Positions 1 through 13,976 are shown, counted from the stretch's first letter. The stretch is 64,000 nt of DNA from Pontederia crassipes (GCA_030549335.1 CM060195.1:43716991-43780990); one strand, 5' to 3'. The notes: generated by a model from the sequence alone, not told the origin. Made by a program: numbers and translations.

Positions 1-3000
1 AGTGGGATCTTTTTATTAACTTGACAGTGACAAATTGGTGAATAGAACAGGTTATAATTATACAATTATGTAGTTCTCTACCATCTTGCATGGAGCTGGG
101 ACGAGTATGTAAAATACCCACCAATATTTTGCCCTATCAAATCGATAAGATTCATGAGAATTAATCGAGAAAATAAAAAGGAAATTTTCTTTTGCTTTAT
201 TTGTTTGCCTCTCATATTCTTTAGTGGCATGGCATGCACGAATGCCCGTGACTTTAATTCCTCGTTACCAGGACTATTTTCGTTGACCAAAACTTTGCTC
301 GGTATATCATAACCGAACCGGTGACTGGATGTCCGATAACATAATTCAGCTTGGTTAGAACCCCATCCTGACGTATGTTTTAAGCATTTTGGTCTATGAA
401 ATATTTGTCATAATTAGTCTTTCACATGCTTGAGGTGGATGATGAGTGTTGTATTATGCTATTAGACATAGCTCAATTGGAGTCCGATATGCATCCATCC
501 TTGCAAATGTCAAATTCACATCCGTATTGTTTGTTCTTCATTGAATCATCATCGGAATCAATAAGTACATGATGTTAACTTAGCCATCTTTGTTGAGAAT
601 ACTTTGGCCGCAGCTGGAAGCTTAATGGGCGAGCAGGTGAAAATTTGTGTTCGTACAACTTTGTGAACCTAAAACACGGACATGTAACTTTCCTACGGCT
701 TAATAATATGGATGATTTCACTGTAATCATCCTCCGTCAAAAGAAGAAATAGTCATCTCTGTTCTTGTAGCTTAACCACGTCACAGGAGTGAGATTGCAG
801 GGTGGGATTTGTTCTTTTGTATAAACATTAACCATGTCAGATATTTTGACTGTTTGGTTAGCTTTAAAAATCTGGCTTGCCTAATTTACTAGTGTTGTGG
901 TTCTTTCTGTCCACTTCGTCTCATTTCCACTTCTTTTTTTCTTCGGTGAAAAGATTTCCATCATCTTTTGATCGGCTGGTTTCTATATCTGATTTTTTTT
1001 AATTGAAACTGCAGTATATTACTAAATTCCCATGAATAGGCAAAACGTTATTCCTGTTGTCTTGCATGTCAATAATGCTCGCCTTTGCCTTCATCCTGCT
1101 TGCCCTTGCAGTTGAACTGTGAAAAAAGATCAATGATCGGTCTCAGAAACGTCACTGCTAAGGGATATTTGTTTATATGTTTCTCTCTTGAACTAAAGTG
1201 GGGGTTGCTGGTCCTTCAGACGTCAGGTTTAATTCTAGAAAAAAATAAATTATAATGGTGACCGATTAATTATGTTTTGATATTATGAAAGGAACTGTAC
1301 AGCTCTTTTATATAAACATTCACTCTCAGACAATTAAACATGATGTGGCTCATATATTTTTTTTTCCTAAAATGTATTATGATTAAAAGGGACAACTGTG
1401 TAACAAGTTTGCCTTTGCAGACATAAGCTATAGTAGTAAATATTTTCGAACGAGAATTACTAATAATTTTGAGGCGGAGCAACTGCATATGCGGTGATAG
1501 AGTGGTGTGATGAGGGATCAGGTGGTGAAATATGACAGTGTCATTAGAAAGCTTATATTTGAATAATAAAATGTAAAATTTAATTTTATCTTTTATTGTA
1601 TATCAAAATATTTATAATATTTAATGACTAACAAGTATTTATTATTTAATTTATTTTTTGTTGACCTATTTTTCCTACTATTATTATTATTTGTAATTAT
1701 TTTATTCATCTATTTTAAAATTAGAGATAAATATAGATTAAAAATAAATAAAAAATATGTTATCATAATATTTATCAATATAAGAGAGAGAGAATATAAG
1801 TTAATGAGAATAGAAGACGAGTCAGTGAAGGAGAAAGAGAGGGGGAAAGAGAAGAGGAGGATTAATTTGATTCGTGAAATAAAAAATATAATGCTTTAAC
1901 TACTACATGTCATTTCTCCTAATTATATAAAATAATTATTCAATATGATTCATATCTTCCTATACGCCTCCACTTTCTTAAATCTATATTCCCTTCAGTT
2001 GAGGTAGCACTCAGTTCATTGGTTCCTGACAGCGTTTGGATTGGAACACATCCCATTGGTTGCTAATAGAATGCAACTTTTCAGAGGTATCAGTGAATGG
2101 ATGACTCATTATTTATTTTATATCTCAAAAGCTTCTCTTTCCTTGGGTCCCTTGTTTTGCATCTTGGTCAGTATCATCAGGCCATGAAGTCTCATCTTTC
2201 ACATCCATCTCTTTAGCAGGACGAAGAGGAAGGTGGCGGTGGTACCTTGATGTTTGATGCCCACAACACACGCAGCAGAGGGGAGAGAGAAACAGGCGAA
2301 GGTGGAGGCATCTGCTTCCTGCCTCTAATCCCTCCCCCCTATGATTCTTGCCAATGCTGCCGCCTGCTATTCCCCAACTAATTTTTTTATCAGCATCCTC
2401 CTTCCAACCTGTCGATGCCTCTGGCCGAGAATATTCATGGTCCGAGGCCAACAATAATTGTCTGCTCCGCTGTGATGAAAAGGATTCAGGCGTAGCCAAT
2501 GATGAAAGCCGGATGCAAGGCTTTAGTGAGTAGTACGACGTAGCAGCTGCAACCAGTTTCACCAGTACCCCTCTCTCATCTGAGCGACTTTGCGACTTCA
2601 GCATCACAACTTTTTTTTTGGTACCCACTCGAACTATGATTCTATTACAACATGACATGATTAATACGGAAATGGAGGACTAATTTAAAGTCAGGATAAA
2701 AAGTAGATTTTTTAAAAAAAAAAATATTAAGTTGATGGTTCAAAATTATTAAATTTTGAAACATATGTTAGTTATGTCAGTTAAATTTGGTTTGAGTGAA
2801 AACATAATAACGTATACGTATAGCTGCATGTATATTATTTAGCCTCTTTTGGTTTGGCTGTAATGCGCACAAGTAAGTAATTCAATCATTTTTGGAGTTC
2901 CCAATTTCGCTAGGCTCCCGTCATCACATGTTAATTAGTAGTTCTTAATTAACTTTGATAACTCTGGTAAAAGATTAACTAGTTCTGATTAATATTTGAG

Positions 3001-4552
3001 CAGTATCAATGTATAATTCTTTTTTTTCATTAGAAGTATCAACTTATAGTTCGTTATTCAACTATATGGAATCTTCTTTTCTTTCCACTCTCAAGCATCT
3101 GTTTCGGTGTCAATTTAAAATCCATGACTGATTCGTTGTCCCTCCTCCACCTTCTCCCCCAGATAAATTTCCTGGGTGCAATTATATTTATAAGTAAAAG
3201 GAGTCCATTTGATTAGCTCCTCGGAGGCAGAAGTGTGATATCTCACGTCAGATGCATCTTCCATGTTCCCTTTCATTGTATTATGTATATATTCTCTGTC
3301 ACTTCTTCAGATTCAACCTCATCTTGTTCTCGTTGGTCAAGAATGGTCCGACCGAAAAAAAAAAACTTTAAAATGGTTGTTTTTGGGATATGCTCAACTC
3401 TCAACTACTGTATGCCGTACGTCCATATTCTAACATAATTTTGGTAATGATTTATATATATAATATCGATGACAAGAAGTGAAGGAAAAATTGGTTGAAA
3501 ATATTTAAGGATCATCCGGAGATAATATCATTCTGCTCGACATCGAATTATACCGTGTGTGTTCTCTACCGTCCATCCCCCTACCACCATCCTCCTTCCA
3601 CGCTATTATAGTCAAATACGTATGTTACACATTTCATCATTATGATCTTAATAATTCTATGTTTATTATAATTATTATTTTCTTAATGATCATAACGGTC
3701 ATATATTCGTGAAGAATCTGACATGATCTAGGAGACAAAATGCTCAGTATGTTTCTCCCGTGAAAATTTACGCTTCACTGAGATGGTGTCATGTTTTGGA
3801 ATGCAACAAGGTCACGATGAAGCCGAGGCACAGATATACTCAAAGATGCCTTGTCCTCGCATTTGGCACCGAATCTTGCGTAATAAACAAACAAGACCGC
3901 ATCCTTTATATTACAATATTACATTATTTTGATTTTGGTATTCAATCCTACTGCAAGTGCCAATATGGATTCTTCATAATTTGTTATGACTTTGCAATTA
4001 CTATACTTAGATGGTTCGTCCTTACGTTAGGCACGCGAGTTATATTGTTAAACAAAAGTTTCTGGCATCTGGAAAACATGCTCTACTCAATGTATAGTGC
4101 TTTTTCATTACTGTTGGATTTCACTGTAAAAACCACAAAAAAAAAAAAAGAAAAGAAAAAGAAAAATGCATGTCTCCAAGCGTGCGCCATCTGGAAAACA
4201 TGGTGTGTCCCAGATTTCATATGTTCTCGCCGAAAGGCAGATTGAAAACTTTTCTTCTGCAGGCAAAATATTCACAGGACCATGCAGTTAGCAAGGCGTA
4301 ATTAGGTGATTAAGTGGAGACTCTAGATTGTTTTTTTAGATTAAGCATTTTAGTATATAAATCCACCTTAATTTATATCTGTGGATCTACTTCTCTGATC
4401 CTTAGAACTGAAGTTCTACATAGTTAATTATCCACACTACATAACTACACATGTAGTCAAATTAAGCTGAAGAGCACATACATAACATATATTATAATAT
4501 CAGGGACGCATTAATTAGCTAGTTAATTATATGCATATAGCTAGATAGAAGC
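1..4552. other. Intergenic, AT-rich, no firm gene
   Basis: AT-rich spacer downstream of the FT-like gene. It has scattered open frames but no recognisable protein domain. A slightly GC-richer patch at about 2125-2660 carries a 177-codon minus-strand frame, listed separately. A poly-A/AG-rich stretch lies near 4135-4165. I see no RNA gene or bounded transposon. Confidence 0.6.
2125..2658 (-). CDS. Unassigned 177-codon open frame, doubtful gene
   Basis: An uninterrupted ATG-to-stop frame in a locally GC-richer island inside AT-rich DNA. The translation has mixed composition, a short Cys-rich patch (LCCVCCG) near the middle and an acidic C-terminal segment (KEMDVKDETSWPDD). I recognise no domain, signal peptide or membrane segment. 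The length is more than expected by chance in such AT-rich sequence, so it could be a remnant exon, part of a non-coding transcript or a lineage-specific gene. No convincing promoter or intron structure was seen. Function unknown. Confidence 0.15.
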   Translation of the reverse strand: MSCCNRIIVRVGTKKKVVMLKSQSRSDERGVLVKLVAAATSYYSLKPCIRLSSLATPESFSSQRSRQLLLASDHEYSRPEASTGWKEDADKKISWGIAGGSIGKNHRGEGLEAGSRCLHLRLFLSPLCCVCCGHQTSRYHRHLPLRPAKEMDVKDETSWPDDTDQDAKQGTQGKRSF

Positions 4553-5196
4553 TTAATTGTACATCCTTCTTCCGCCGGAGCCGGACTCCCTCTGGCAGTT
4601 GAAGTAAACGGCAGCCACCGGCAAGCCAAGATTGTAGAGTTCTGCGAAGTCCCTGGTATTGAAGTTTTGGCGCCAGCCGGGTGCGTACACCGTCTGCCGG
4701 CCGAGCTGCTTGAAGAGCACGAAAATGAAGCGATGGATCCCCATGGTCGGCCTCGGGCTCTCGTAGCACATCACCTCATGTCCTATTATCAATTAGTTAT
4801 TGATCAGAGCATGCTTGAGAACTAGCCACATACTTACATTCAAATATTTTCTGCATGATTATTAGCAGAACGCATGCAGGTAATTATTGTTTTCTAAGAT
4901 TGGTCAACTCACCAAATGTGGCTCCTGTGGTACCGGGAATGTCTATGACCAGCCTGCAACGTTAACATATATATGAAGAAAAAAAAAGGACAAGTTCTTT
5001 AATCATATTCATGACGAAAAGGACGGCTATAGAAAGAATTGAAGAGATCACCAGTGCAGATATTCCCGAAGAGTTGGCTCACTTGGACTTGGGGCATCTG
5101 GGTCTACCATCACCTGTAATTTGTGCACACACAGTTCACGACCTATGCATGGATAATGGATATATAAGCTAACAAATTAAATCTTGTATTCCATGC

Positions 5197-5235
<39 letters not shown>

Positions 5236-5449
5236 GATGATATTGTCTTACAAGAGTGTAAAAGCTTCTGAGGTCATCTCCACCAACATCTACCCTCGGC
5301 TGGTTCACCACTTGGGAGGGCTTGAACTCGCGGCCATTGGCCACTTCCCTGGATCCGTAGACCACCCTCACTGAGGTGCTTCTGGTGAAGTTGTCTAAAA
5401 CATCACCCACAACCCTACCCACCACCAAAGGATCCCTCTCTCTGTTCAT
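4553..5449 (-). CDS. FT: FLOWERING LOCUS T-like protein (PEBP family florigen), 4 exons
   Basis: Florigen-type phosphatidylethanolamine-binding protein. In the family it is made in leaf phloem, moves to the shoot apex and joins 14-3-3 and FD bZIP proteins to trigger flowering. Exons (minus): 5449-5252, 5113-5052, 4953-4913, 4782-4553, giving 198+62+41+230 bp and 176 residues. The 62- and 41-bp middle exons match the conserved FT/TFL1 layout, and every intron is GT-AG. Visible motifs: DPDAP at 70-74, GIHR at 115-118, segment [15 protein letters not shown] at 127-140 and the LYN triad at 149-151. Tyr84 (in REYLHW) and Gln139 correspond to FT Tyr85 and Gln140, which mark activators rather than TFL1-type repressors. 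Arg61, Pro93 and Arg129 match 14-3-3 contact residues. An in-frame TTG lies upstream, but 5449 is the first ATG. One oddity is LDNFTRS where LDPF is usual. Intron 1 holds a (GA)n tract. Confidence 0.95.
5199..5233. repeat. (GA)n microsatellite in FT intron 1
   Basis: About 17 GA dinucleotides inside intron 1 (5114-5251) of the FT-like gene, roughly 20 bp from the exon 1 donor site. Likely length-polymorphic. Confidence 0.95.
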
Positions 5450-5538
5450 GGACGAAAAGCTCAAGTGCTTATACGGTAAAGCACAACAGCTTCAGGTGAG
5501 AGTTTTGGAGGCTTATCGACTGCCTTGTCTACTGGCCC

Positions 5539-5548
5539 CTATATATAG
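5539..5548 (-). promoter_or_regulatory. Probable TATA box of the FT-like gene
   Basis: CTATATATAG lies about 90 bp upstream of the FT start codon (5449), a normal distance allowing a 5' UTR of roughly 60 nt. The motif is palindromic, so its orientation comes from the gene. The 2.4 kb up to the CTP synthase stop codon would contain the rest of the promoter. Confidence 0.55.
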
Positions 5549-6352
5549 TCATGCGTGTTTTTCTTACGTTGGTGGAATCCGCATGTGCTGGATGTATCTA
5601 TAAGTATTTGTGGCCATATATGCAGAAATGTGATCAATATCTTCTACTGTTCCTTTTCGTATCACGTTTCAGCTTTCAGGCCAGTGGAAAAGTTGACACT
5701 GCGGTGACAGTGGAGTCATATCTTTGCCCTAGTTATTGAGGCATGCCAAGAGCTGGTTCTCATGCTCTCGGTAGTGGGCATTTCCTTCTTGCTGCAAGTG
5801 GAAGCACAAGGATAGAGAAGGCCCCCAGCTGAGAGCTTCCACATGCACCTTATCTCCTGCTTTTCCTGTCAACGGGTGGAGCTATTTTTAACCATGACAG
5901 GAACAATGATGTCGGCCAGCACAGCAAATTAAATGGGCCGGGGGTGGGGGGTGGTGGTGGGTGGGAGGGGGTGAGAAGGGCTTCAACAAGATATCCTTAG
6001 TTTCCTTCCATCTGTGTGGCTACTTAGAGTCAAGGATATGAAGGTTTTTAACCGTCTGCTGTCTCCCTGATATGCGTTTGAGTCCATTCATGGCTTTCCA
6101 AGTTTGTAGGTGTGGAGGGGTGATGTTAGCACAATTAGTTGCCCTCGGGAATATCTGTTCCTGTTGGCTGTTGCTGTGATGGAAAAGGGAGGGAACACCC
6201 TTCAAATTATTGGCGAGGAAGGAATTCATACGGCATTTTGTGGACGGGAGGAATCCATGCACATATGACTGTCGTGATGCTGTCCTGAATCTAGAAAGAT
6301 GGTGACGTGGAGAATGTGTATGCACTACGAGATTGCAGTGTATGTGCGCGTG

Positions 6353-6405
<53 letters not shown>

Positions 6406-7931
6406 GTACTGCTTACTATCATGTTCCTACTTAGTTGGCTCCAGCTTAATTAGACTCTCATGCATGCACTTAAAGAAACAAACTGTTGCAGCTGCCACAA
6501 AATATGGAAAATCACTTTAGGATGAGAGCCAACAGCTAGAAAATACAAAACGATAAGAGATCCATATTATGAACAATTTGACACAAAGACTGAAGATTTC
6601 AAGTTACCCAACCCTCTTTAAGCTTTCTTTATGGTTCATAAGTATGATAGTTGTAAGATTAGGCTTAATCAGAAAACAAGGTTCCAAACATTGTAGCCAT
6701 TCTTTTGGTGCAAAGTGACTTTTTTCTTCTATTAAGCTTAAGGAAAAACATGAAAAGTAACCTGCAGAAGAAAATAAACCATAGCTGAATCACCAATTGC
6801 CTTGTTCTTAGCAAAAGAAGCTGCGGTTATGGATCTATGCGTACATATTTGGATCCCTTCGATGTGGGTTTAGTTAACATTTCTAGATGAATCATCATGC
6901 TCTTTGACTAATTATTTATCAAGAGACATCGTTACCTCACATGTGAAGTGAACACTATAAGACACAAAATAACAGAGAGAATGCAATGCTAAGTAGCATA
7001 ATGTTTAGTAACATATAGTGGGGCAGTTTTCTCGTTCTTATCCACGAATAGCATGATATTACACTTCAAAACGAGGGCAAAGTAATCCTCTGCAAGCATC
7101 AGGAGGTATTAGTACTGGTGGGGTGTTCTCCAATTTCCACCACTGGGCAAAGAAGGTACACTTCCAAGGTCTCAAATCAGCTGTCACTTCTTGCCATCAA
7201 AGGCAAGGATCAAATAACACTCAATTAGATTCCTTCACATCAATTTGATTACCCAACCTAAATCCAATGCCATCCGATACCTTACATGGCTTATATATCA
7301 GATAAAAGAGAAAGCACATGGCCTGATATTTGGAAAGTGCATTTAAGGTTGATTCTGTTAATTGGTGCCAGTTTGATACTGATCACAATCTTCAGTTGCT
7401 TGAGTTGTTATAACATTTGCAAAACATACTACCACTCAAGCTCCACATTATATGCCCTCTGCAAAATTCCCTGCACCAACCACAGGTTCAGCCTTCTCAA
7501 AATACAAGAAAGAAAAAGAAGCTTTGAAGATAGAAAAAGAAACAACCAGAATCATTCATCACCATTTACCACTACTTGATTACAGATATTAAAGAACATG
7601 AAATCTTCCAGTTAGGTAATTATAAGTTCCAGATAAAACAGAGAGAAATACTTCATAAAGTGATCGAATTCCACTCCATGAAATACTTCATAAAGAAATA
7701 CTTCATAAAGTGTTGCACCTCAAATCCTAACAAAGTTAAACTACAATGGGGTTATAAAAAAGATTGAAGCTCCAGAATTTGATAGAACTTTAAGGTGCAA
7801 AGCGTCTATACAAATTTTCTGCTTATTGATACTATTTATTAAAGGGGTAAAAACTTGCTGACTGTAGACAGCAAGTTACCAGATTAAAAGACCAAACATG
7901 AAGCAAATGGCAGAAGGGATCAGCAGTCTCG
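5549..7931. other. Spacer between CTP synthase 3' end and FT promoter
   Basis: About 2.4 kb holding the presumed FT promoter and the 3' UTR of the upstream CTP synthase gene. It contains a G-rich low-complexity patch near 5940-5980 and a (GA)n tract at 6358-6403. I see no protein domain in its short frames. Confidence 0.6.
6358..6403. repeat. (GA)n microsatellite
   Basis: About 23 uninterrupted GA units roughly 0.9 kb upstream of the FT start codon. GAGA-type tracts in plant promoters can bind BBR/BPC proteins; any role here is inference. Confidence 0.95.
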
Positions 7932-10900
7932 TTACATGCGCAAGCCATTGGTGCTGAAACACAAGTCTTTATCAAGCTTCTGAGAACTCCCATCTGGAAC
8001 ATCATCTTGATTTGGCTGAATATGATGGCTATGAGTTTCCAGCATTGCATCCAGCTGCCCACACGAAGCTGCTACAAGGCCTATCAAGAGATCAAATGTA
8101 TCAAATTTGTTGAACCGAAGGTTATTATCAAATCAGTTTTAGATTTTTCCACTAAACATATTGCCTGGTAACTAGGAGACTAGAAGAATGCAAACAAATG
8201 CTTTGCTAAATCACACGATCAAGCCAAGATCAACTGCATATGAAAATGTCAATTCATACAGTTTTTTTTTTGCTGGAACAAGTAAAAGGTTAATCTCTTC
8301 CGATCAGAAAATCATATTAACAATGTGAAGGCACATTGAATGACGTTAACCTAGGGTCAATTCATATAGATTTATGACAGGGCTTTCAATTCGTTAAATA
8401 AAGAACTTGGTGTAATCAGTAATCCAGGAAAACCTTATCACAATATATCAGTTTGACACAAGAATGGACAGCATGAGAAGGTAGTTCATCGAAAATTATA
8501 ACACACTCTTTCAGCAAGCATCACTCATATGACAAAACATCAGAACTCAACTTGACACCTAACTTGTTTACATCACAAAAGAAATTGTAAGAAATAAATG
8601 CACAAAGCTTTTCCAACGTGATGTAAAAGCATTTTCAAATTGAAAAAGTTCAAGTTTTAGCCACATTTTGCAAGTTACAGTTAATATATCAGCTATGTGC
8701 TAAAAATAATGAAGTGTTCTACTTGTCCATGACAAATGAATTGACAAAATTGAAATCCATGAAGGATGCGCAAAATCCACATTTACTCTGTATTAATGAT
8801 CCTCACAAAATCTGAGTTACAGAGAAATAACTAAGTCACCAACCTAATTTTAATGCTTTAGAATGAAGAATCTAAAATCATCAAAATTTTAAGCACAATA
8901 CAAGGATCATGATAGTCTGGACAAACCAAAATGGTACCTACTTCAAGAAGGGATTTTGTTAAACTGTATCTTTGAGAAGTGATTTTAGATGCATATAAAG
9001 ACACTGTAAAGTTCAAATTAACAAAAACTCTTCAGAGTTATACTTTGTTAGCATAACAGAAGAAAAAGGATCCTCACTGAACATTACCTACAAAAAGTGC
9101 GGAGGGTTTCCAAGGTCTTGACTTGTATTCAGGATGAAATTGCACAGCGATGAAATATGGATGACCAAGCAGCTCAAGGATCTGTACAAATTAAATCATC
9201 AGATTAGAAATAAATCAGCTATCACATACATAAAGAAAAAGGAGATCGGTAAGCTTAATGATGTAGCTTCACCATCATACCTCCATGCGCCTTCCTGTTT
9301 CGTCTCTACCGACAAATGTGAGACCAGCACTTTCAAATTGGTTAATCATGTCAGGATTCACCTGAAAAAAATTGTGAGCCTGTTAATGTCATCTGCACAA
9401 ATTGTAAAATATCATTTTGCATTAGGTAAAATAAGATTGGTTAACTGACCTCATATCTATGTCTATGCCTTTCATCCACATATCTAGCATTTCCATAGCT
9501 AACAACATAAAGGAAAATAGTTTATTAAGATATTCTTTAAAACAGGAACTAAAATACTGGCTACAAAAAGATACAACTAAGATGCAAAGTTCTGAAAACA
9601 GCAATAAGATTTTACAGCTTTGCAGATATGCAATCAGTAAGATGGAAGAAAGTCCTCCTTGATCCAAGTCGCATGGTTCCACCCATATGAGTTTTTGAAC
9701 CCTGAGAATGTAAGTGTTATCCTATAAATATCTAGAGTAAATTTTGATAGGTTGTGAGCATGATGACAATATCAGATTTACCTCTGGCATGAATAGGATG
9801 CATGGAGATTCTGTGTCTGGGTCAAACTCTGCACTATTTGCATTCTGCAGCTTGAGAACAGAACGTGCAAACTCAATGACAGCAATTTGCATACCCAAAC
9901 ATATGCCAAGAAATGGCACATTATTCTCTCTGGCATATTTAGCAGCAAGAATTTTTCCTTCAACTCCTCTGTTACCAAATCCTCCAGGTACTAATACACC
10001 ATCTGCACTCTGGGTTGGCATACCATCCAAGGAATATAAAACTGAATGTACTGACTAGGTAACATGACATGGAATAAAAATCAAGAGAATTTCTAACCTT
10101 TAAAAGATTCCATGCCTTTTGATAAAGAGCTGGTGACTATTAAACAACACAAGACGAGATAACATTCATATCAGTATGGAATGAAATTATAGTGAACCAA
10201 GAGAATTGGATGACTAAGAAAAGGAAACCTCTGTTGCAGTTGTATTTTCGAGATCAGCTGCAGGAACCCATTCAACTATAAGTTTCCGGTGACAAGCAAT
10301 CGAAGCATGCAGCAATGCCTACAGAAGATTTATTACCAAAGGCATTCAAATGATAAAATTTAAGACATATTAAGAACAACATCTGTATAAAGATTAATGA
10401 CAATTTTCTATATCCTAGAAACATCTACACAAGTATACATCTTTCATGCTTAATTAGTACCTGGGATCAACAAAGTCTTTTTTCTGCCTACCGCTATGAT
10501 CAGTGTCCATATCTAGGATCTTCCAGCAATAATGGTGATCTTACATACTTCGCAGACATGCTTTTACTAGGCAGGTAAAAATAGCAGAATGATTACCATC
10601 TACGTACTTTTATCCTATCTCCATATGCAAGAGAAAATCATGCTTTTACACAAATGTCAATTTGTCAAATGGAGAATGCGACTCTGAACTTATAATGTCA
10701 AAAATGAATTTACAAACTGTATAACTGCTTTAAGAGATGGTCTTTTTTGTATTTCAAGCCAAATAAATAAATTCATAGATTTTATCCAACGGAAATCACT
10801 GACACCGCTCGAAGATATTTCACCTTCAAGATAGACAAATAAGAATCAGAGAAGGCACTATATTTTCCAACGATAGCAATTTTGACCTGTAATCAAAAGA

Positions 10901-13795
10901 TTTGAAGTTATTAAATGAAAATAAAGGAGTCCTATTATACCACCACTTTTTGGAAGTTCAGGATGCTCACAGGATCGACTAATTCATCGCAGTGCTTTGC
11001 CATCAACTTCCAATCCTCAAGATTCGGTACACTAGAACTGCAGAGAAAGCATTGCAGAAGATAACTTGATTAGCATGGATGGATCCAACTGCTCTAACTT
11101 TAAGCTCATTAGACAAACCATGAGAGCTCCAATCTTCTTAAAATAACATCATGTGCCTTCTGGTCCTGGAAAAGAGAACAGAATCGTGATGACAACGATT
11201 ATTTATGTTGCATGAGCATTTAACAGTTTAAGTGCGATGTTTACGGAATAAGTCCATTTCCCTACCATCAAAATCAAAGGGATGTGCCAGATGTTCGATA
11301 CATCATGAAGAGTTAGTATAGTCTCTGCCTGTAGTGTCCATTTGAATAAATTACAGTCATCGAATCTATATGCAAGCTGGCAAGAGAGCATATACAAAGT
11401 AACTATGTATTTCTTACAGGAACGTGGCAAAATTTTGACAACTTTTCCTTCACGATTTCGTCCAATGCCTGCAAAGAACAGAATTACTTGATAAGAAAAA
11501 CGCTCTCAAAAACCGAAGGAGGAGGTAGATGCCTAACCGTTGTACTTCGGCAAGCTAAAATATTTGGGACTAATCCAAGTCCTCTGAGTTCCTGAACACT
11601 ATGCTGGGTGGGCTTAGTTTTCTGTATCAATAAACAAAAACGAAGTAAGAAAGTACGATTCTCCAAAAGGTGTAAATAAATATCTGAATCTCTAGAAATT
11701 TAGAATGTAACCTGTTCACCAACAACATTCAAAACTGGCACGAGGCTAACGTGAACTAGGCAAAAGTTGCAGGGTCCTGGTTATAGCCACAAAAATCGTC
11801 ATTAGAGAACTCCTTAAAAATGGCAAGAAAAAAGATGTAATCATCTTGTGCTCAAATTGACTCACCTACTCGGTATGATAATTGGCCCAATGCTTCAATG
11901 AAGGGCATTGATTCAATGTCTCCTGAAACAATGTCTCAACTTATACCATCAAAATAACTAAAGAACTTATATAGTCCAAGGAAATGACAAAAATATTATA
12001 TTGTAAGGGAACACAACTCTTATTTTGTCTACCTGTCGTTCCTCCAAGTTCTATTATACAAATATCAGCTGGTCCTTCTTTTCCATCAACAGGTATTGCA
12101 GCAACACGTTCAATCCACTCTTGTATAGCATCTGTTATGTGAGGAACAACCTTTGGAAGACAACGAAAGGGGTGCATTACAGTAGCTCTTAAATACCAGT
12201 CATTAGCAATAAATATCCAACTGTAAAGGAGAAACATTGTGGTCGCCAGATATCAAACCTGAACTGTTTTCCCAAGATAATCTCCTTTCCTCTCCTTGTC
12301 GATAACAAACTAAAGAAAACAGAACATTTTTCAAGGGACGTCAAGACTGTATGAAAGTGAAATTAAACAGTTTCAAATTTATCAAACGATGTTCTTAACA
12401 TAATATCATCTATCTACATTAATTCTTCACAGTTGAGTCAATCCAGTATGCCTTCAAGTTGGAGATGAAGAACAGGTGGCGCCCCTACCTGATATATCTT
12501 TCCAGATGTGATGTTGTTATCACGAGTTAGTGTAATATCTAGAAATCTCTCGTAGTTTCCGAGGTCCAAGTCAACCTGAAGTAGTCAAATTTGTCAACAA
12601 ATGCTACAAATTCTATGCAAGAAAAAAAAATAGAGAACAAAAAACTGTTCTGGCTGTGTATTAGCTTATAGCTATTTTGTGAGAAGCATTCAACATCAAG
12701 TATGATAGTAACATTGCCCTAACAAAAAGATGATTAATTAGGATTAAAGGTCAATATACATTTTAAATACAATGTTCTAGTGTTATACGATGAAAATGTA
12801 TGTGAAATATTTCTCATTAATGCCGAAATTTTCTGTAATGCACATGTGAAATGGCTGCAACTACAAAACACGAGAGAATAAAAACTTTTGTAAAATACAA
12901 AAGGACAAGTAAAACAAACAAGAAGAAACAAAAATTGAGAATTGGAATGTCACGCTGAGATATGATGAAGGCCTACGTTGCTACCACCAAAAAAAAGAAA
13001 AAAAATTCATGGTGTCTATACCTCGCCACCATCGTCCAACACATAAACTTCTCCATGCTCATACGGGGACATTGTTCCTGCATCCTTGTTCAGATATGGG
13101 TCTGCATGCCAACAAAAATGAATCAGCGTAACATTTCGTTCCAAAACCAGATACAACAAACAAAACGATATTTTCTATTCAAGAATTTATAAGAAGGACA
13201 ATCCAACAAAATTTTCCCTGACACTCATCCTTGAACCTACAAATGTGAACCTAAGAAAGCAGTGAACAAATGCTACCAGGAAAGATGTAGTGTGACTGCC
13301 AGATATATGATAATAAAAAAGGTTTGTGTTTCAAGAGAAATATGCAAAATAGGGAATGGAACCACTCATAATCTGTCAGCCCCATGGAGAAACGAAAATT
13401 ATGGACTAAGAAAGACATAAAAGATGAGAAAGTTCAAACATTTCAATGAACTAAATGGTATAGCAATTTAGAGCTTCCTTTCTTTTTCTTCTATTAACCT
13501 AAAGAGCCACAAGCGTCAACTTAAAACTTGGCATTTTAGGCATAACAACAATCCAATTGCTTCCTTGGCACCACAGACCACCCCCAGGGAACCAGTATAT
13601 CTCAATAGGAGCATTCCAAAAGGTTCCTCTTTTCACTTGCTTAAAGTTGCAGAGGAGCAAAACTTAATTTTTTTTACCAATCTTAATGGAAGTGACGCGG
13701 AGGCCGCATGCCTTGAGGACGACGCCGATGCTGCTCGCCGTCACACCCTTGCCAAGCCCACTGACAACACCGCCCGTCACCAACACGTACTTCAT
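7932..13795 (-). CDS. CTP synthase (glutamine-hydrolysing), 21 exons
   Basis: Makes CTP from UTP using ATP and glutamine, the last step of de novo pyrimidine nucleotide synthesis, in the cytosol. Exons (minus): 13795-13678, 13101-13022, 12575-12489, 12309-12259, 12150-12033, 11922-11866, 11776-11712, 11621-11538, 11468-11418, 11328-11266, 11165-11119, 11037-10971, 10886-10824, 10318-10229, 10136-10098, 10009-9782, 9701-9616, 9498-9450, 9361-9281, 9181-9088, 8080-7932. They sum to 1767 bp and 588 residues in one frame, with GT-AG junctions. The N-terminal amidoligase domain opens with [10 protein letters not shown] at 8-17. The class I glutaminase domain has nucleophile Cys397 in LGICLGMQ and partners His524 and Glu526 in QFHPE. 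The usual GGTIGDIES motif reads GGTTGDIES. The length is normal for plant CTP synthases. The last exon codes for a short variable tail. Confidence 0.95.
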
Positions 13796-13976
13796 CTTCC
13801 CCCAATAAAAAAAGGACCTTTCTTTCAGCAGCAACTCTGCAATTGATACAGAGGACAACTGAAAGAAGCAACCAAAGGAACAGGAAGAAGAGCAAAGATG
13901 GAGAGAAGAATTGACGACGGGAACGGGGAGGAGCAGAAACGAAATGGAGTGTAGAGAAGAGCACAGAGGCTGTTCA

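Noticed and set aside
2480..2525. Partial similarity of tagccaatgatgaaagccgg to miR169
   Set aside because: Several mismatches, and I found no complementary arm nearby to form a precursor hairpin.
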